A stretch of 64,000 nucleotides of DNA from Manduca sexta. Taxonomy: Eukaryota; Arthropoda; Insecta; Lepidoptera; Sphingidae. The stretch spans positions 10,730,920 through 10,794,919 of the forward strand of contig NC_051129.1 of NCBI RefSeq assembly GCF_014839805.1, written 5' to 3'. Below, piece after piece: positions 44,793 through 56,060 of the stretch. The notes under the pieces were generated by a model. That model was not told the origin of the DNA. It did no database searches and was given only the letters and a program-made list of their open reading frames with translations. Position 1 is the first letter of the stretch. Each line of letters opens with the position of its first letter. The position numbers and the translations under genes are program-made.

Positions 44793-45679
44793 AAAACTGA
44801 ATATTGAGTACTAAACATGAGACACAGTTGTCATTAAAATTTGTGAAACAGTTAACCATCCACTGTTTTAAAGAAACTTCCGTAATATATTTATCACAAA
44901 CAATTAATATAAATCAAACTTAAGCAAGGTGTAAGAGATTTAAATCAATTCTTGCAAAATGATAACGTTTCCACTCGATTTGGTAATTCCAATGAATTCA
45001 GTGGTTTGATAAAATCTTTAGAATGAATTAACAGAGTTTTATCCTGCTATAAACTTGTCTTAATTAACTGTAGAAGATTAACTCTTGTGTGTTAATTATG
45101 TATATTTTATGAAGTGCAATAATACAAGCAACTTAATGTAATATTGTAAGGAGCACCTAAGACAGAAACTATGGCAATATTTCGAAGAACTTACTGTCAT
45201 GTAGTAACACTTCTTTTTCCTGTCCTAATCTTACAGAAATGTCAGCGCACAATTATTTAAGCATATTGCAGAAAGAATTTGACTTAGTTTTATAACCGGC
45301 CATAGTCCTAGGTAACTGTTATATATTTGTCGCAAAGCGTATTCCAATTTTCTTCCTTAATAGTCCGAAAATTGCTATAATTTTGTAGGAAACCGTAAAT
45401 CACGTAGGTAAAGGACATAACATTTGTGGAACGATTTGATCCTATTTACTAATAGAATTATAGGAATGATTTATTATATTTACTTTTTTCAATAAAGAAT
45501 AATATATTTAACTATATATTTTCTAACAAGATATGATTCTGGTGATCATGGAGACATACTAATGGCATTTGATGGTCATTAATTTGTATTACGTTCTATT
45601 AGTAAATGCCTATGTCACGAATATAGAGTACTAATTTGCCTCTGAATTAGAAAAATTTGCTCCTCCAATGTGTTGTTTT

Positions 45680-45990
45680 TTTACTGCTTTGAACGACGAA
45701 ACGAGCTTGCCGTTCGCCTGATGGCAAGCGATACGACCGCCCATAACAGAATAAACACTATCCAACACCTTGAATTATAAAGTATTGTTTGGTATTTTAT
45801 TGCGATCGCCATCCCGAGACATGAGATGTTAAGTCTTATTATGTCCAGTAGTTACACTGGCTGTAATGTCCTTACTAAACAGTGACTACACACTGCTGCT
45901 TGGCGGCAGAAATAGACATTGCGGTGATACCTACCCAGGCGGACTCTCACATATAAGTGTGACCTACCACCATGAGTGCACCATGAGCAT
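45680..45990 (-). mobile_element. Interspersed repeat family D, uninterrupted copy
   Basis: Plus-strand text: GAGCTTGCCGTTCGCCTGAT, AAGTATTGTTTGGTATTTTA, ATTATGTCCAGTAGTTACAC, ACTACACACTGCTGCTTGGC, GGCAGAAATAGACATTGCGG and TACCTACCCAGGCGGACTCT. It serves as the reference for the split copy at 32729-33775 and the copy at the window end. Part of it reads open on one strand in several copies, but no domain is recognised. Confidence 0.7.
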
Positions 45991-46754
45991 GTAGCAGTGT
46001 GCATTACTCGTACATTGAACAAAAACTAGTCAAAAATCAGCTTCAAAATGAGTAAAACCCAAATAATAAGAAACAAACAATGTATAAAGATAGATATAAA
46101 ATCGAACATCCGCCGACATATCTTTACGTTCGGCCAAATTTCACGCCTCGTTTAAAGGCCCTATTTTATTTGGGAGCGAACACATGGACGGAATATTCGG
46201 CAGATATGTTACCTCGGGATTGGGTTTATTTGATAATAAGCTTGTTAGTTTTATGCCGAGGAAATATCTAACAGCATGAATTTAGGTCACATTTAAATTG
46301 GAATTCGTTTAGAACTCATGTTGACGTTTTTTAGATTTGATTTACCGTATTTGTTGGCATACGATTAAAGTTATTTCTATTATTAATATCATAAATGACA
46401 ATGGTATAACGACGTTGAGATGGATGTATGTTTGGATATATTTATAATATTAGTGGCGGTTACGGACAACTTAGACAATTCCGTCGGAGGAAGCCCGAAG
46501 CCTTAATGCGCTGAAAATGGCCACCGCGAAGTTTTAGATGTATGCCATGCGTAGGGTGTATGTATATAGCGTTGGAGACTCCGCAGGTCGGTCGCTCGAC
46601 GTTTACCATTCCTCAGAGCGGATCATCGTCGTTTCGTAAATTACGGTGAACTCAACATAACCGCCCAGGTAATAAGACACTTTCCCCCAAAACCAAAAAA
46701 AGACTGACCTGTCTTACTGAAAGCATATCGGAATATTGTGGTAATTGTCTATTA

Positions 46755-46937
46755 CTAGCTGACCCGGCAAACTTCGTACCGTCATATTTTGACTTTTGTC
46801 TCATTCGCATTATAAATTTTTGTTTTTTTTTTTCATAAGACAATAACAAACACATAAAAAATATATCCAATTTGGTGCGGTCGTTTGGAAGTTATGCGCG
46901 TACAAACATTTCGGCGATTCATTTTTTATTTATATAG
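46755..46937 (-). mobile_element. Helitron-like element, complete short copy (second subfamily)
   Basis: On minus it starts TCTATATAAATAAAAAATGA and ends ACGAAGTTTGCCGGGTCAG CTAG before T (46755-46758 on plus as CTAG). The CTAGCTGACCCGGCAAACTT end is one I recall as very widespread in insects. 183 bp, non-coding. Confidence 0.6.
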
Positions 46938-48882
46938 ATTCAGCATTAGTCCTGACCGATCTAACAATGGCGCAGTATTAGTTCTATTGAAATACTGTGC
47001 TGTTACATAACCATCTAATATGGCCCTTATTTAATCAACTGCGGTTGGCATCGCCTTTAATTACAATTTAACTTGATATAGACCGACGAAATTAGTGCTA
47101 CTATTTGTATTTTGAAGTAAGCGTTGTGGATTTCAGTTCTGTTGAAATCAGTTTTCGCGGAACAATGTGTTTGAAGTTCTAAGGTTATGTGAAGGGCAGT
47201 TTCGCTTGATCAGGTTTCGTCAATTCAGAATGTAATTGTTTGAAGACTTGAGAACGTTTCATTATAGTATTGGGGTATGGTAACAAAATTTGGTAATAAT
47301 ATTGACATCGAAACGATCACGTTGAATCCAGACTAGATAGTTTTAGATCAGTAAACTCCAAAATACATGAAACTAAATGCTTCAAATTACTAAACTGACT
47401 AACATTGATTAGGAGCTCAAGGCGATATCCGTATAGCAAATAAAATACCGTTCATTAGGGAGTATCTAAAGTCCAAGTAATCAATGAAGTTGACTCAACG
47501 GATACATCTCGTGCAAATATTGATACGTCACTAGATTCCTCTGGGGGTGTATACGCTGAGCTATGAAATGCATTTTCCGTAAGTATTAGTTGTACTCATT
47601 TGGTTTTAGCTGGAGGCAATGGTGATTTTGGAACGTCGTTAGCTGACCCGAATTGTCTGTGGTTAGCTTAAAGTTAGCGACTTAGTTATAAACTAGTTTG
47701 GATGTTTTAGCGTTTAGTGCAATAGTTGATAGCTTTAGTGGCGTTTGGTATTTCTTAATGTTTAATATGCTTGTATAGTAACTGATTCCTTCCAAACCAA
47801 ATTTTGGCCACGGCGGCCAACCTCGATATTATAGTGCGAAAGTGTGTGCGCAATATACAGGTGTCCTCTCTCTCTTCCTTCACTTTCATATTCCGGTGAG
47901 ACGGCGATCTGACATGACTGGAGGGGAATCATGCGCAGAACCAACGGCATAAGGTAAAGGAGAGAGTAATAGTTAATATTATGACAAATTATGTTCTTTT
48001 CCAGAAATCATTTTCTTAGTACTCAACTATGTTGTATTAGGAGTTTGTTGCAAAATTTCACGCTTAGAGCCACCAAAAAAGACTATGACTTATAAACATT
48101 AACTTGACGTTTAAGATCATTGACAGTCGATTTCTGTAACACAACGTATAACGAATTTTTCACTTTATTCACGACCTCATATCCATTATAAAATGGCATG
48201 GGTTCACTATTTCCAAGTACCCATAACAAGTAATGTCAAATATTATCTTGTAAGTTTAGCGTACACTCCTGCAACCTAAAACAAGCTTTAGCAATAAGGA
48301 TTTAGGTGCCAGTTTTTATTATGACACTACGTCTACTCCAGGTGATTGTTTTACGGACCATGTAGACTCCTTTTATTACTCAACGACATCTGGAATCAAC
48401 GTAACTGCTATTCTCACAAATAGTCTTCCTAGATATGGCCTTTAACGTCGAGTTTTAGATTGAATTCGGATATAGACGCTGGATTTTTTATAGTGCTAAG
48501 TAAGGAGGTAGGTATTTGAAAGTATGACTACCGTCGAGAAACATTAAAAATTGACAAATGAAAAGAATGTGATGAACATTTTGAGGGAAGGGGGAGCTTC
48601 GTGAGTTGAGGTTATTCGACCTAATCACAATACCATTAATGGTTTGAAAAGCTACAGATTCTTTGCCTATCATTCGTCCGTTCCTCTAACAGTACCTTGA
48701 TAGAGTGGATCCATTTGCAAATTATTTTAAATTAAATATATACAAAATTAAAAGCGTATTTTTGTCCTTACCCAGGCGAATACCCACACACAAGAGGTTA
48801 CTTAGTAAGAATTACGTTAGACATTAAAAAAATAAATGTGCAAAATAGGTAAGTAGAGAATATTTTTATTTTTACCTCAGCT
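46938..48882. other. Intergenic stretch, no supported gene
   Basis: Besides the possible repeat at 47785-47955 nothing is recognisable. Frames of about 60 codons (47762-47950, 48488-48673, both -) have no domains. Confidence 0.4.
47785..47955. repeat. Possible unclassified dispersed repeat
   Basis: TCTGACATGACTGGAGGGGA then ATCATGCGCAGAACCAACGG resembles a segment I recall from other lepidopteran genomic repeats. Only one copy is in this window, so this is not verifiable here. Confidence 0.25.
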
Positions 48883-49065
48883 CTGGGCCCTTATTCTGTA
48901 TGATAGTGTAAACGCGTAACGCGGCCGTGTCATGTTATCTTCGAGAAATGTGTGTGGAATAGTATTCTGTAAGCCAAATTTCTATAGTCCTAAACATGAT
49001 GGGTTGTGTTACGTGCTTGTTACGCACTGTCAAAATAACGTGCGGGATAGAGAATAAGGCCCCTG
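48883..49065. mobile_element. 183-bp inverted arm, left (MITE-like)
   Basis: Reads CTGGGCCCTTATTCTGTATG ... GAGAATAAGGCCCCTG. Its own two ends are imperfect inverted repeats of each other (CTGGGCCCTTATTCTGTATG and CAGGGGCCTTATTCTCTATC, 16 of 20 matching), so each arm is shaped like a small MITE. The whole arm is the exact reverse complement of 49728-49910. Confidence 0.85.
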
Positions 49066-49727
49066 TTAGGTTTGACATCTAGTGTATTCGTTTGACATCT
49101 GGTGTATAAAAATATGAGGTTATGGGGATAGAGGTCAATACACCAAAAAAATTAACACATAGTATATTTATGTGATTCTAATGCGCTTTGACTTTTTAAT
49201 AACTCCGACAAAATTATTACAAACATGCATTGTATTGTTCCTCCATCTATCAATATTGAAATATTTAATATCTAACGCGTCATGTCAAGAACGTTTGATA
49301 GAAACAGTACATATCGCTGCACAGCTGAGGGAGTCAGCCGCGATATAATTTTATGTTTGCGAGATATGGAAACATAGAAGGATTTAATATTAGCAGCGAT
49401 GTAATGGAATTATATTTGTATTAGTTATCCAAAGCCATTTTTTCTGGGCTTTTGATCTTACTAAACCCACATCTGAATAACATCATAAAAAAGTTGGTGA
49501 GTTAATAAATGTATCCTTAGAGATATGTTAGAAGTTAGGATAAACGCTGTATGGGATTGGAATTTTTTTTTATGATGATAAAACCGCAAGTAACACTTAG
49601 TATATAATTTTAGTACATTATGCTATACAAGCTAAAGGCACTCGTATTTGAAAGATACATAAGACGTAATTTCCTGACATTCATATCGCATTAAACATAA
49701 ATAACTTCGTAAGTTGCGTGCCCGAAA
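49066..49727. other. 662-bp spacer between identical inverted arms
   Basis: AT-rich, no coding frame. It begins with a short tandem TTTGACATCTRGTGTAT (twice, 49071-49107). Not matched elsewhere in the window. Confidence 0.6.
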
Positions 49728-49910
49728 CAGGGGCCTTATTCTCTATCCCGCACGTTATTTTGACAGTGCGTAACAAGCACGTAACACAACCCATCATGTT
49801 TAGGACTATAGAAATTTGGCTTACAGAATACTATTCCACACACATTTCTCGAAGATAACATGACACGGCCGCGTTACGCGTTTACACTATCATACAGAAT
49901 AAGGGCCCAG
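49728..49910. mobile_element. 183-bp inverted arm, right (MITE-like)
   Basis: Reads CAGGGGCCTTATTCTCTATC ... ATACAGAATAAGGGCCCAG. Base-by-base comparison with the reverse complement of 48883-49065 found no difference across 183 positions. The CAGGGGCC start resembles hAT-type ends, but no 8-bp flanking duplication is visible for either arm or for the whole. It directly abuts a family C fragment. Confidence 0.85.
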
Positions 49911-50025
49911 GCTGTAGTACATCCGGATTCAAACATGGCGAAATAATTGTGCCAACTGGCGAGATGTTAGACTTCACTTACTATTGGTTGCATTGGGTTC
50001 ACTTTGGCGTGCCTGCATAAAACAT
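49911..50025 (+). mobile_element. Interspersed repeat family C, fragment
   Basis: ACATCCGGATTCAAACATGG then CGAAATAATTGTGCCAACTG matches the family C middle (TATATCCGGTTGCAACAGGC then CGGCATAATTGTGTCGACTG), ending GTGCCTGCATAAAA. Its 5' half is absent, cut at the edge of the right 183-bp arm. Confidence 0.5.
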
Positions 50026-52199
50026 GTCCCAAAGCCTTTGAACTCTTTTTATCCGACATCAAAGTGTTTCAATTGAAATCTTTATTGCGTAACTTTAAAC
50101 TATTTACAGAATGTTAAGACAAAGTCATAGGCCGTAATTAAAGTTGATTCGACGGATATTTGAAATTCTAAGTAGCGACCGAAAACTCAATAAAATTGAC
50201 ATCAGACGGGTGCCGGGTGACCAACTTTTTTGGTCATTTGTTAAACCGATTTACATTGAGATGTTAGGAATTAGAATTGAGTAGCGTTTATTGGTTTAGT
50301 GGTTGTGTAAAGTTCGTTTTTAGGGTAATTAATTTTGTGTTCTATGTTACAAGATTTAGAGCAGATTTTACTCATGGTATGAAAGGTATATTTTTCATAA
50401 AATGTATATTCGATCAAAATGTATATCTATGGAATAATATTTATTTATTTATTTCTGATGACTGATGTCGTCGTGATGAATTTTTTGATTAACTAAATAA
50501 ATACATTTTTAATAGTTTTCAAAGACTTATTAACTTTAAAAATATATCAAAGTCAACGTTCACAATAGGATTATCTGATTGTGCTTCTTCGAAATCCTTT
50601 TAAAGTTCGTAATGCTCTTCATTTCTCAAAGGGCTTTACCAGTAGTGTATCAGGTAATCTAGTAAACAACTTCAAAAGCTATGTGAGTGGAAAGACATGG
50701 TTTCTGCTATTTTTTTAATAAAAGGTGAGTTTAATGACCGATGCCGGACAATAGTAATAAATCATTGACATCAATTTTTCTTCTCCCCCCTAATGTGCGG
50801 TTAACCACATATCCTCAAAGTTATTGCAGAAGTAGCAGTCATGAAATGGTTTTGTTTTTCTACTGTTCACTTAAATTGAACTCCCTCTGTTCAACTTCTG
50901 GAATATCGTGTTCGAACAACTCACACAGATTTACATCACCTGAGATTCGATTCCATGACCTTCTAGTCTCCAGACTATATATACTACCGCTAAGCTAATA
51001 CGCGAAAATCATTGACCATGGTTAACAGTTACCATCCAAAAATATTATCGCAAAATGGAAAGCGGTGGTAGAAATTCAGTCTCCAAACTAAGTTTATATG
51101 CTAATAATTTTTGACAAATCCTTAGCACAGCTGTTTTATTGCTAAATCTCGGGAAAAAATAATTCACAGACACCACATTGTATTGAATTTGATTGACGAA
51201 AAAGGTCCAGAGAACCAAAGACCGAGGTCTATTTAATGAACAAACTTCAGTTTCCTTCGGAATTTTATTAAAGGGACATCAATATCACGAGACATGGCCA
51301 ATAATTGTGATGAAATTCTAGTATAATTAATTTTATCAAAATATTTATAAGACATGAAAAATCGTTAAATATTTTTAACTTGCTAAGGCAAAGTAACCCT
51401 ACTCTGATGGAAACAAAGTACATATTCGTTTCCTTTAAGGCCAATGCCACATCAATAATATTTCAAACATTCTGTTGGTTTCTATAGCTCCCACATATTA
51501 GGCCGCAAATAAAAAATATGATATTACAAAGGCCCAGGTTTATTGAATAATATTAATTTAGTAAATATTAAAAAAAATATATTGTATTTTATTAATTATA
51601 TTTGCTATATTTATTTAAATATAGGTAATTGATTTAAAATTTACCAGAAGAACAATATTCATTAAAATGTCCCCTGTAAATTCATACTAATTGATTTCAA
51701 CCTAATGTGTAGAAGCCATAGGTTTATTTTCAATTGAGTTTATATAACATCAGGTCGTCTATGTAACTTTGTCAGCATAATGCATGGAAGACATCGCATT
51801 AAATCCAATTGAGTTTATATAACATCAGATCGCGCCTGGAAATTTGTCGGCATATTATAAAAAGAACAAAATTCCATGACGATTTCTCCGGTACAGAGAA
51901 AACGCAATATTATAGAATAATGTATGTCACCTGCGTTTGAAATAATGTAAATTGGTTCCGCAATAAAACCGAGTAAGCGCAATTTACTGATGTGAATTTC
52001 TCATACAGATGGATCATTTGAAGGGTAAATACATTTTTCTTTGCAAGGGCGCATCGTGAACTTAATTAAAATTTTAATATATTGATATCAGTGCTTTATT
52101 TTAGACAGGGCCGCCATATTTTTATTAACGCATTTTATATACTACCGACTGTGAGATTTGAAGAAACTTTTGTAGATTTCTTACAAATACAGCAATTTA
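50026..52199. other. AT-rich stretch with one short tandem repeat
   Basis: No gene supported. Frames at 50277-50465 and 50741-50998 (+) and 51268-51450 (-) look random. It contains the tandem repeat at 51731-51870. Confidence 0.4.
51731..51870. repeat. Two-unit tandem repeat, 75-bp period
   Basis: CAATTGAGTTTATATAACAT then CAGGTCGTC begins at 51731 and recurs as CAATTGAGTTTATATAACAT then CAGATCGCG at 51806. Both units continue with an ACTTTGTCAGCATA / ATTTGTCGGCATA segment. Confidence 0.75.
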
Positions 52200-52432
52200 C
52201 TGGTAGTATATACATCCGCCCGTATAGTGACCATAGTACACAAGGTGTTGACATCCGCTACAGTGGCCCACGTAAGTGTGTCGCGTTCCATCATCAGCCT
52301 GTGTATATCCGGTTGCAACAGGCCGGCATAATTGTGTCGACTGTTGAAGGGTAATCATCACTTGTCAGTCGACCCCACTCCACTCACCATGAGGTGCAGT
52401 GGGTCACTTTGACGTATAAAAAAATAAATAAA
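52200..52432 (+). mobile_element. Interspersed repeat family C, full length
   Basis: ACATCCGCCCGTATAGTGAC, GTACACAAGGTGTTGACATC, AAGTGTGTCGCGTTCCATCA, GCCTGTGTATATCCGGTTGC, CAACAGGCCGGCATAATTGT, CCCCACTCCACTCACCATGA and a TATAAAAAAATAAATAAAA tail. The frame 52082-52354 is a by-product. Confidence 0.75.
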
Positions 52433-53053
52433 AAGAAATACTTAGTCTGCTGTTCATTGTTATATGTTCATGATGTACTAGTTTAAATCGCTTTAGCATT
52501 TATTATATTTCAGCATCAATATAAAAGCGGCTTTTGAAAAAATATGAGCCACAAAAAAAATTACCAATGATTAACCATTCGGTGTTGTTCCTTTACCTCC
52601 AAATTGATTAAATACTTTGCCAAAAATTCATTTAGACATAGTGACGAAATAAAAAATTACTTTAAATATTATAACGATTGCTAATTTTTAATCGCTCGTC
52701 TACTCCGCCCTCAACAAAATTAAAAAAAAATGTGATTATATAAAATAGCAATCTGTATGGGTAAATCTGAGTTTTATGACGGACGACCCTGCAGGGTCCA
52801 CGCGGCCGGAATTAGTTTCGACCCTCCGGCAGCCCGTGTTGTCCGGGATAAAATGGGCAATCTCGCGTTTGTCCTATTTTGCCCTTTAACGACCTATATT
52901 TACGATCCAATTTCTTGTTTCCGATTACGTTATTGTTTTGTTTTTAATATAGAATTGATTTAATAAAATTTAAATGGTTTTATTAATAGTTTTGAAATAA
53001 GTATGTGATTTTATAAATAATTTTTTCGCCCTCACACATGCCAATGAGACATG

Positions 53054-53332
53054 TTAAGGCGATACCTCAAGGTCCATTTTCATACATTTTGTTTCACCTT
53101 TAATCTGGGTAACTAAACAAGTATTGGCAAGTAAATAATTTAAATTCACGTCTAGTTAGTGATTAGTTCTCGCAGTTGAAAGAAAAACGTAAAAATAATT
53201 AATAATCATGGATATTTCGGCCTTTAAAATTTAATATGACGAAATTTTAAAGGCAGAAATATCCATTGTTTAGTTACCCAGATTAAAGCCGAAACAAAAT
53301 GTATGAAAATGGACCTTGAGGTATCGCCTTAA
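53054..53332. mobile_element. TTAA-flanked MITE, copy 2, with inverted loop
   Basis: A 279-bp unit flanked by TTAA, with terminal inverted repeats of about 65 bp: AAGGCGATACCTCAAGGTCC then ATTTTCATACATTTTGTTTC then a CTTTAATCTGGGTAACTAAA segment, almost perfect apart from two adjacent changes. The central 25-bp hairpin (53208-53232 and 53242-53266, one mismatch) has the loop AATATGACG, the reverse complement of the copy 1 loop. This copy retains the inner part of the right terminal repeat that copy 1 lost. Confidence 0.82.
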
Positions 53333-53594
53333 GTTATAAATTGTATTATGCCAAGATATTTCTGTTTCTTGCCGCTAGAGGCGCTTATGTTACTTTCATT
53401 ATCTGTGTTTTAAAAAATTCTGTTTTGTCTGTTGTTCGTTCCAATAAAAATGTGCATTTGTTATAGCAGAATTCTTACTTTAATCCGATAATAATAACCT
53501 AAACCCAATAAGACATTTTAAAATAAGACGCCCTTACTGTTACTGAGACATCTTGAAACCAGAAAAATAACATGCTTTTGTCCCTATCTGATAA

Positions 53595-53680
53595 TGTTTG
53601 GATATTTGAAAGTACATAGTGGGACTTCTTTATAATGTTAAAGGCTTTCACGGGCAAAGCCGCGTATCACACGTAGTAAA
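53595..53680 (+). mobile_element. Helitron-like element, 3' fragment
   Basis: CATAGTGGGACTTCTTTATA then GGCTTTCACGGGCAAAGCCG then CGTATCACACGTAG matches the 3' end of the 57477-57979 type. The terminal CTAG has become CGTAG. Confidence 0.45.
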
Positions 53681-55169
53681 TAAACACAGATTTCACAAAG
53701 GTTGTCAGTTTATCGCGCCTTCTCGGATGACAGATAGACTAAGCGAAAACGATTTTTTATTAGATAATGGCTTTCTGAATAAAGCATGAACTTGTGTTAA
53801 TCTGTCAAGTTTATTTGAAAAAATGTTTTTCTTGTTATCTTTTTTTTTTGTAGAGTTCATTGTTGCCAGATTCAATTTGTCTGTACCGGGATTTATTTTT
53901 TTAATATTGAAGAGAAAAAAGTGTAAAGGCTGTATGATGTAGAAGTCTTAGTTTTGATTAATGATCTTTGCGAAATGGAGTTTTGATGTGAATGGGAAGG
54001 TGGTTGACTCATGGAGATAAAAGTTTTAGTCTAATTAATCTTAAAATAATAAAATTGCTTGATCATTTAACCAGTATCCAACCTTAGCCAAGTGTTTGCA
54101 GTCATATTCTTAAGAAATAGAAGCAAATTAGCCCTTTGCTTTAGTTAGCCGTAAGTTATTACTTCCCATTAATCTATTAGTGTATTGATATACTATGTTG
54201 TTATTTTACAAAATTAAAGGGTTTGATTCCGGGCTTTATATATATTTTTTAATTTAAGCCTCGCTTTAGACGTATAATCCTACAACCAGGTGCATTATTG
54301 TAGTCAGGTATAACTTAAAAAAGCCTTAACAATGTTAAATGCCTCAAATACCTTCCCCAAAATATCCATCAGCTCTCCATCTATTTATTTTTAGGTACTT
54401 ATAAGCAAATCAAATAAATTTATTAGTTTAAATTTAGTAGGTTCCTATGTAGTAGGTATAAATCTGTATACATATAGAAGCTGAAAAATCACCAGTTATT
54501 GGAGTGCAAATTCTTTTGATCTTTCATTGTTTGTGTTCATAATAGAATAGTAAACAACAAGTAGGTGGCCTTAAGTTGCAAGCTTTGTTTTGATAAAGCT
54601 ATGCATTAGCAATGTTTCCATGTACGAACTCAGATATTCTTTATATAAAAATATGTATATTTCACATTCCCGTCTCGCAAACTTGGCAACACTAAGCCTG
54701 CAGCAAAAGATTAAAGAGTTTATGAGGAATGATTTAGTGTCATTGGTTTTTGTGATTTATTTCAAGCTAGTTTAAGTTCAAACCCGATCATGTCGCTGGG
54801 ATCATGACCCCGTATAAAATATGACATATTTGCCCCAAGAGGCCATCTTTGTGGAGTAGGTTTTTGGTCTCTTTTAGTTTTAAATATGTTGGTTCTTATG
54901 AAAATAGTGCTTTTGCAATGCATCAAAATTAATGTCAACTAAATAGTGTAAAAATAATGGTTTAAATTAATGACTTCGAATTTTGTCAGGTGATTAGTGA
55001 TTTATTTTTTATGATTAATTTATGTTTCTTGAGATAAACGACGAAATTGTTTATGATTAAACGAGTTGGAATGCATAATGATTACGAATTTGAATTTTAT
55101 CACATTCAGTATCAGATTAAGTTTAGCTATGGATGTATGCATGCATGCTATATATGAAGAGCAGATAGC
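53681..55169. other. AT-rich stretch without supported features
   Basis: No coding frame of note and no repeat of the window's families. Confidence 0.4.
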
Positions 55170-55368
55170 AGCTGGAGGAAGCGTGTTCTGGAGTGGAGAA
55201 CTTGGCAAACGTAGCAGGAACGCCCTCTGGCAAGGTGGCTGGACGAATTACACAAGAGGGCCGGCAGCCACTTGATGCATAAAGCAGTAGACCGGGCTCT
55301 GTGGCGTATCTTGGGAGATGCCTATCTCCAGTGGACTGCAACGGGCTGATGATGATGATGATTACGAT
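55170..55368 (+). pseudogene. LINE reverse-transcriptase C-terminal fragment with TGA-repeat tail
   Basis: One plus frame reads RVLEWRTWQT, a TAG stop, then QERPLARWLDELHKRAGSHL and MHKAVDRALWRILGDAYLQW then TATG and stop. The RW.DDL..AG..W...A.DR..W..LGEAY.QQW pattern ending just before a stop is what I recall as the C terminus of RTE-like endonuclease-reverse transcriptases. A TGATGATGATGATGAT run follows at once, the short-repeat tail common in such elements. The in-frame TAG and the lack of any upstream RT domain make it a dead 5'-truncated copy. The minus frame 55123-55380 is a shadow. Confidence 0.6.
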
Positions 55369-55914
55369 ATAAAACTCCAAAAATATATCTATTACTACAT
55401 ACTTAAAATAGCTTATTTCAACTCTAATCGAAAACTCTGTTACTCAAATAAAACTATGTCCAGAAACTTTACACGTATCTCTTGACATTCTCAGAAAAGA
55501 TTTTCAATTTTTTTCGTAAGAAAAGTTCGTATCATGTACTTAAAATACATTCTTCGTCCGATCCTGCCCCGAGGCTGCTCGCCCTATTCAATATTTATGG
55601 AAGTTGTTTAACATTACTTCTCTTTGACATTTGCTTCGATAGCATGGAAATAAAACTTTAAAATCAACCCTTTGCGAGTAAAGTCTAAAGACTATTTAAC
55701 TTTAGTTTGTCTCCGGACAGATATTTATTATTTTTTCAACTAATTACTTACTTGAGTCAGTGGAATAGTACTTAAGTTTTACCATATCGCGGATCAGCCA
55801 AAATGAGCCAAAAGAAATTTCAGTATATTTTATTTAAAAAGAATATTGGCTGTTGGGAATTTGAAGACGACGTGGAGATGGAAATGGTTAGTATGGCAAA
55901 GGGATAGTAATTAA

Positions 55915-56060
55915 CAACTCATTAAACATACAGTCCAGGAATCCGACTGGTACTGAGTAGAATAACTTAATATTATTTTATCTGACCTGGGGATCGAACC
56001 CGAGATGTCAGTCACTGCAGTCGTACCGTAATACTACTACGCCACAGAGGCAGTAAGTCG
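55915..56060 (-). mobile_element. SINE family B, 5' head fragment
   Basis: On minus: CTGCCTCTGTGGCGTAGTAG (A-box-like), CTCGGGTTCGATCCCCAGG (strong B-box-like GGTTCGATCC), then TCTACTCAGTACCAGTCGGA. The 3' half is missing. The B box is closer to a tRNA than in other copies of the family. Confidence 0.65.

Noticed and set aside
46450..46670. Possible MITE with TGGCGGTTAC / ATAACCGCCCA ends
   Set aside because: Only about 10 bp of inverted match, no target duplication and no second copy. Chance cannot be excluded.
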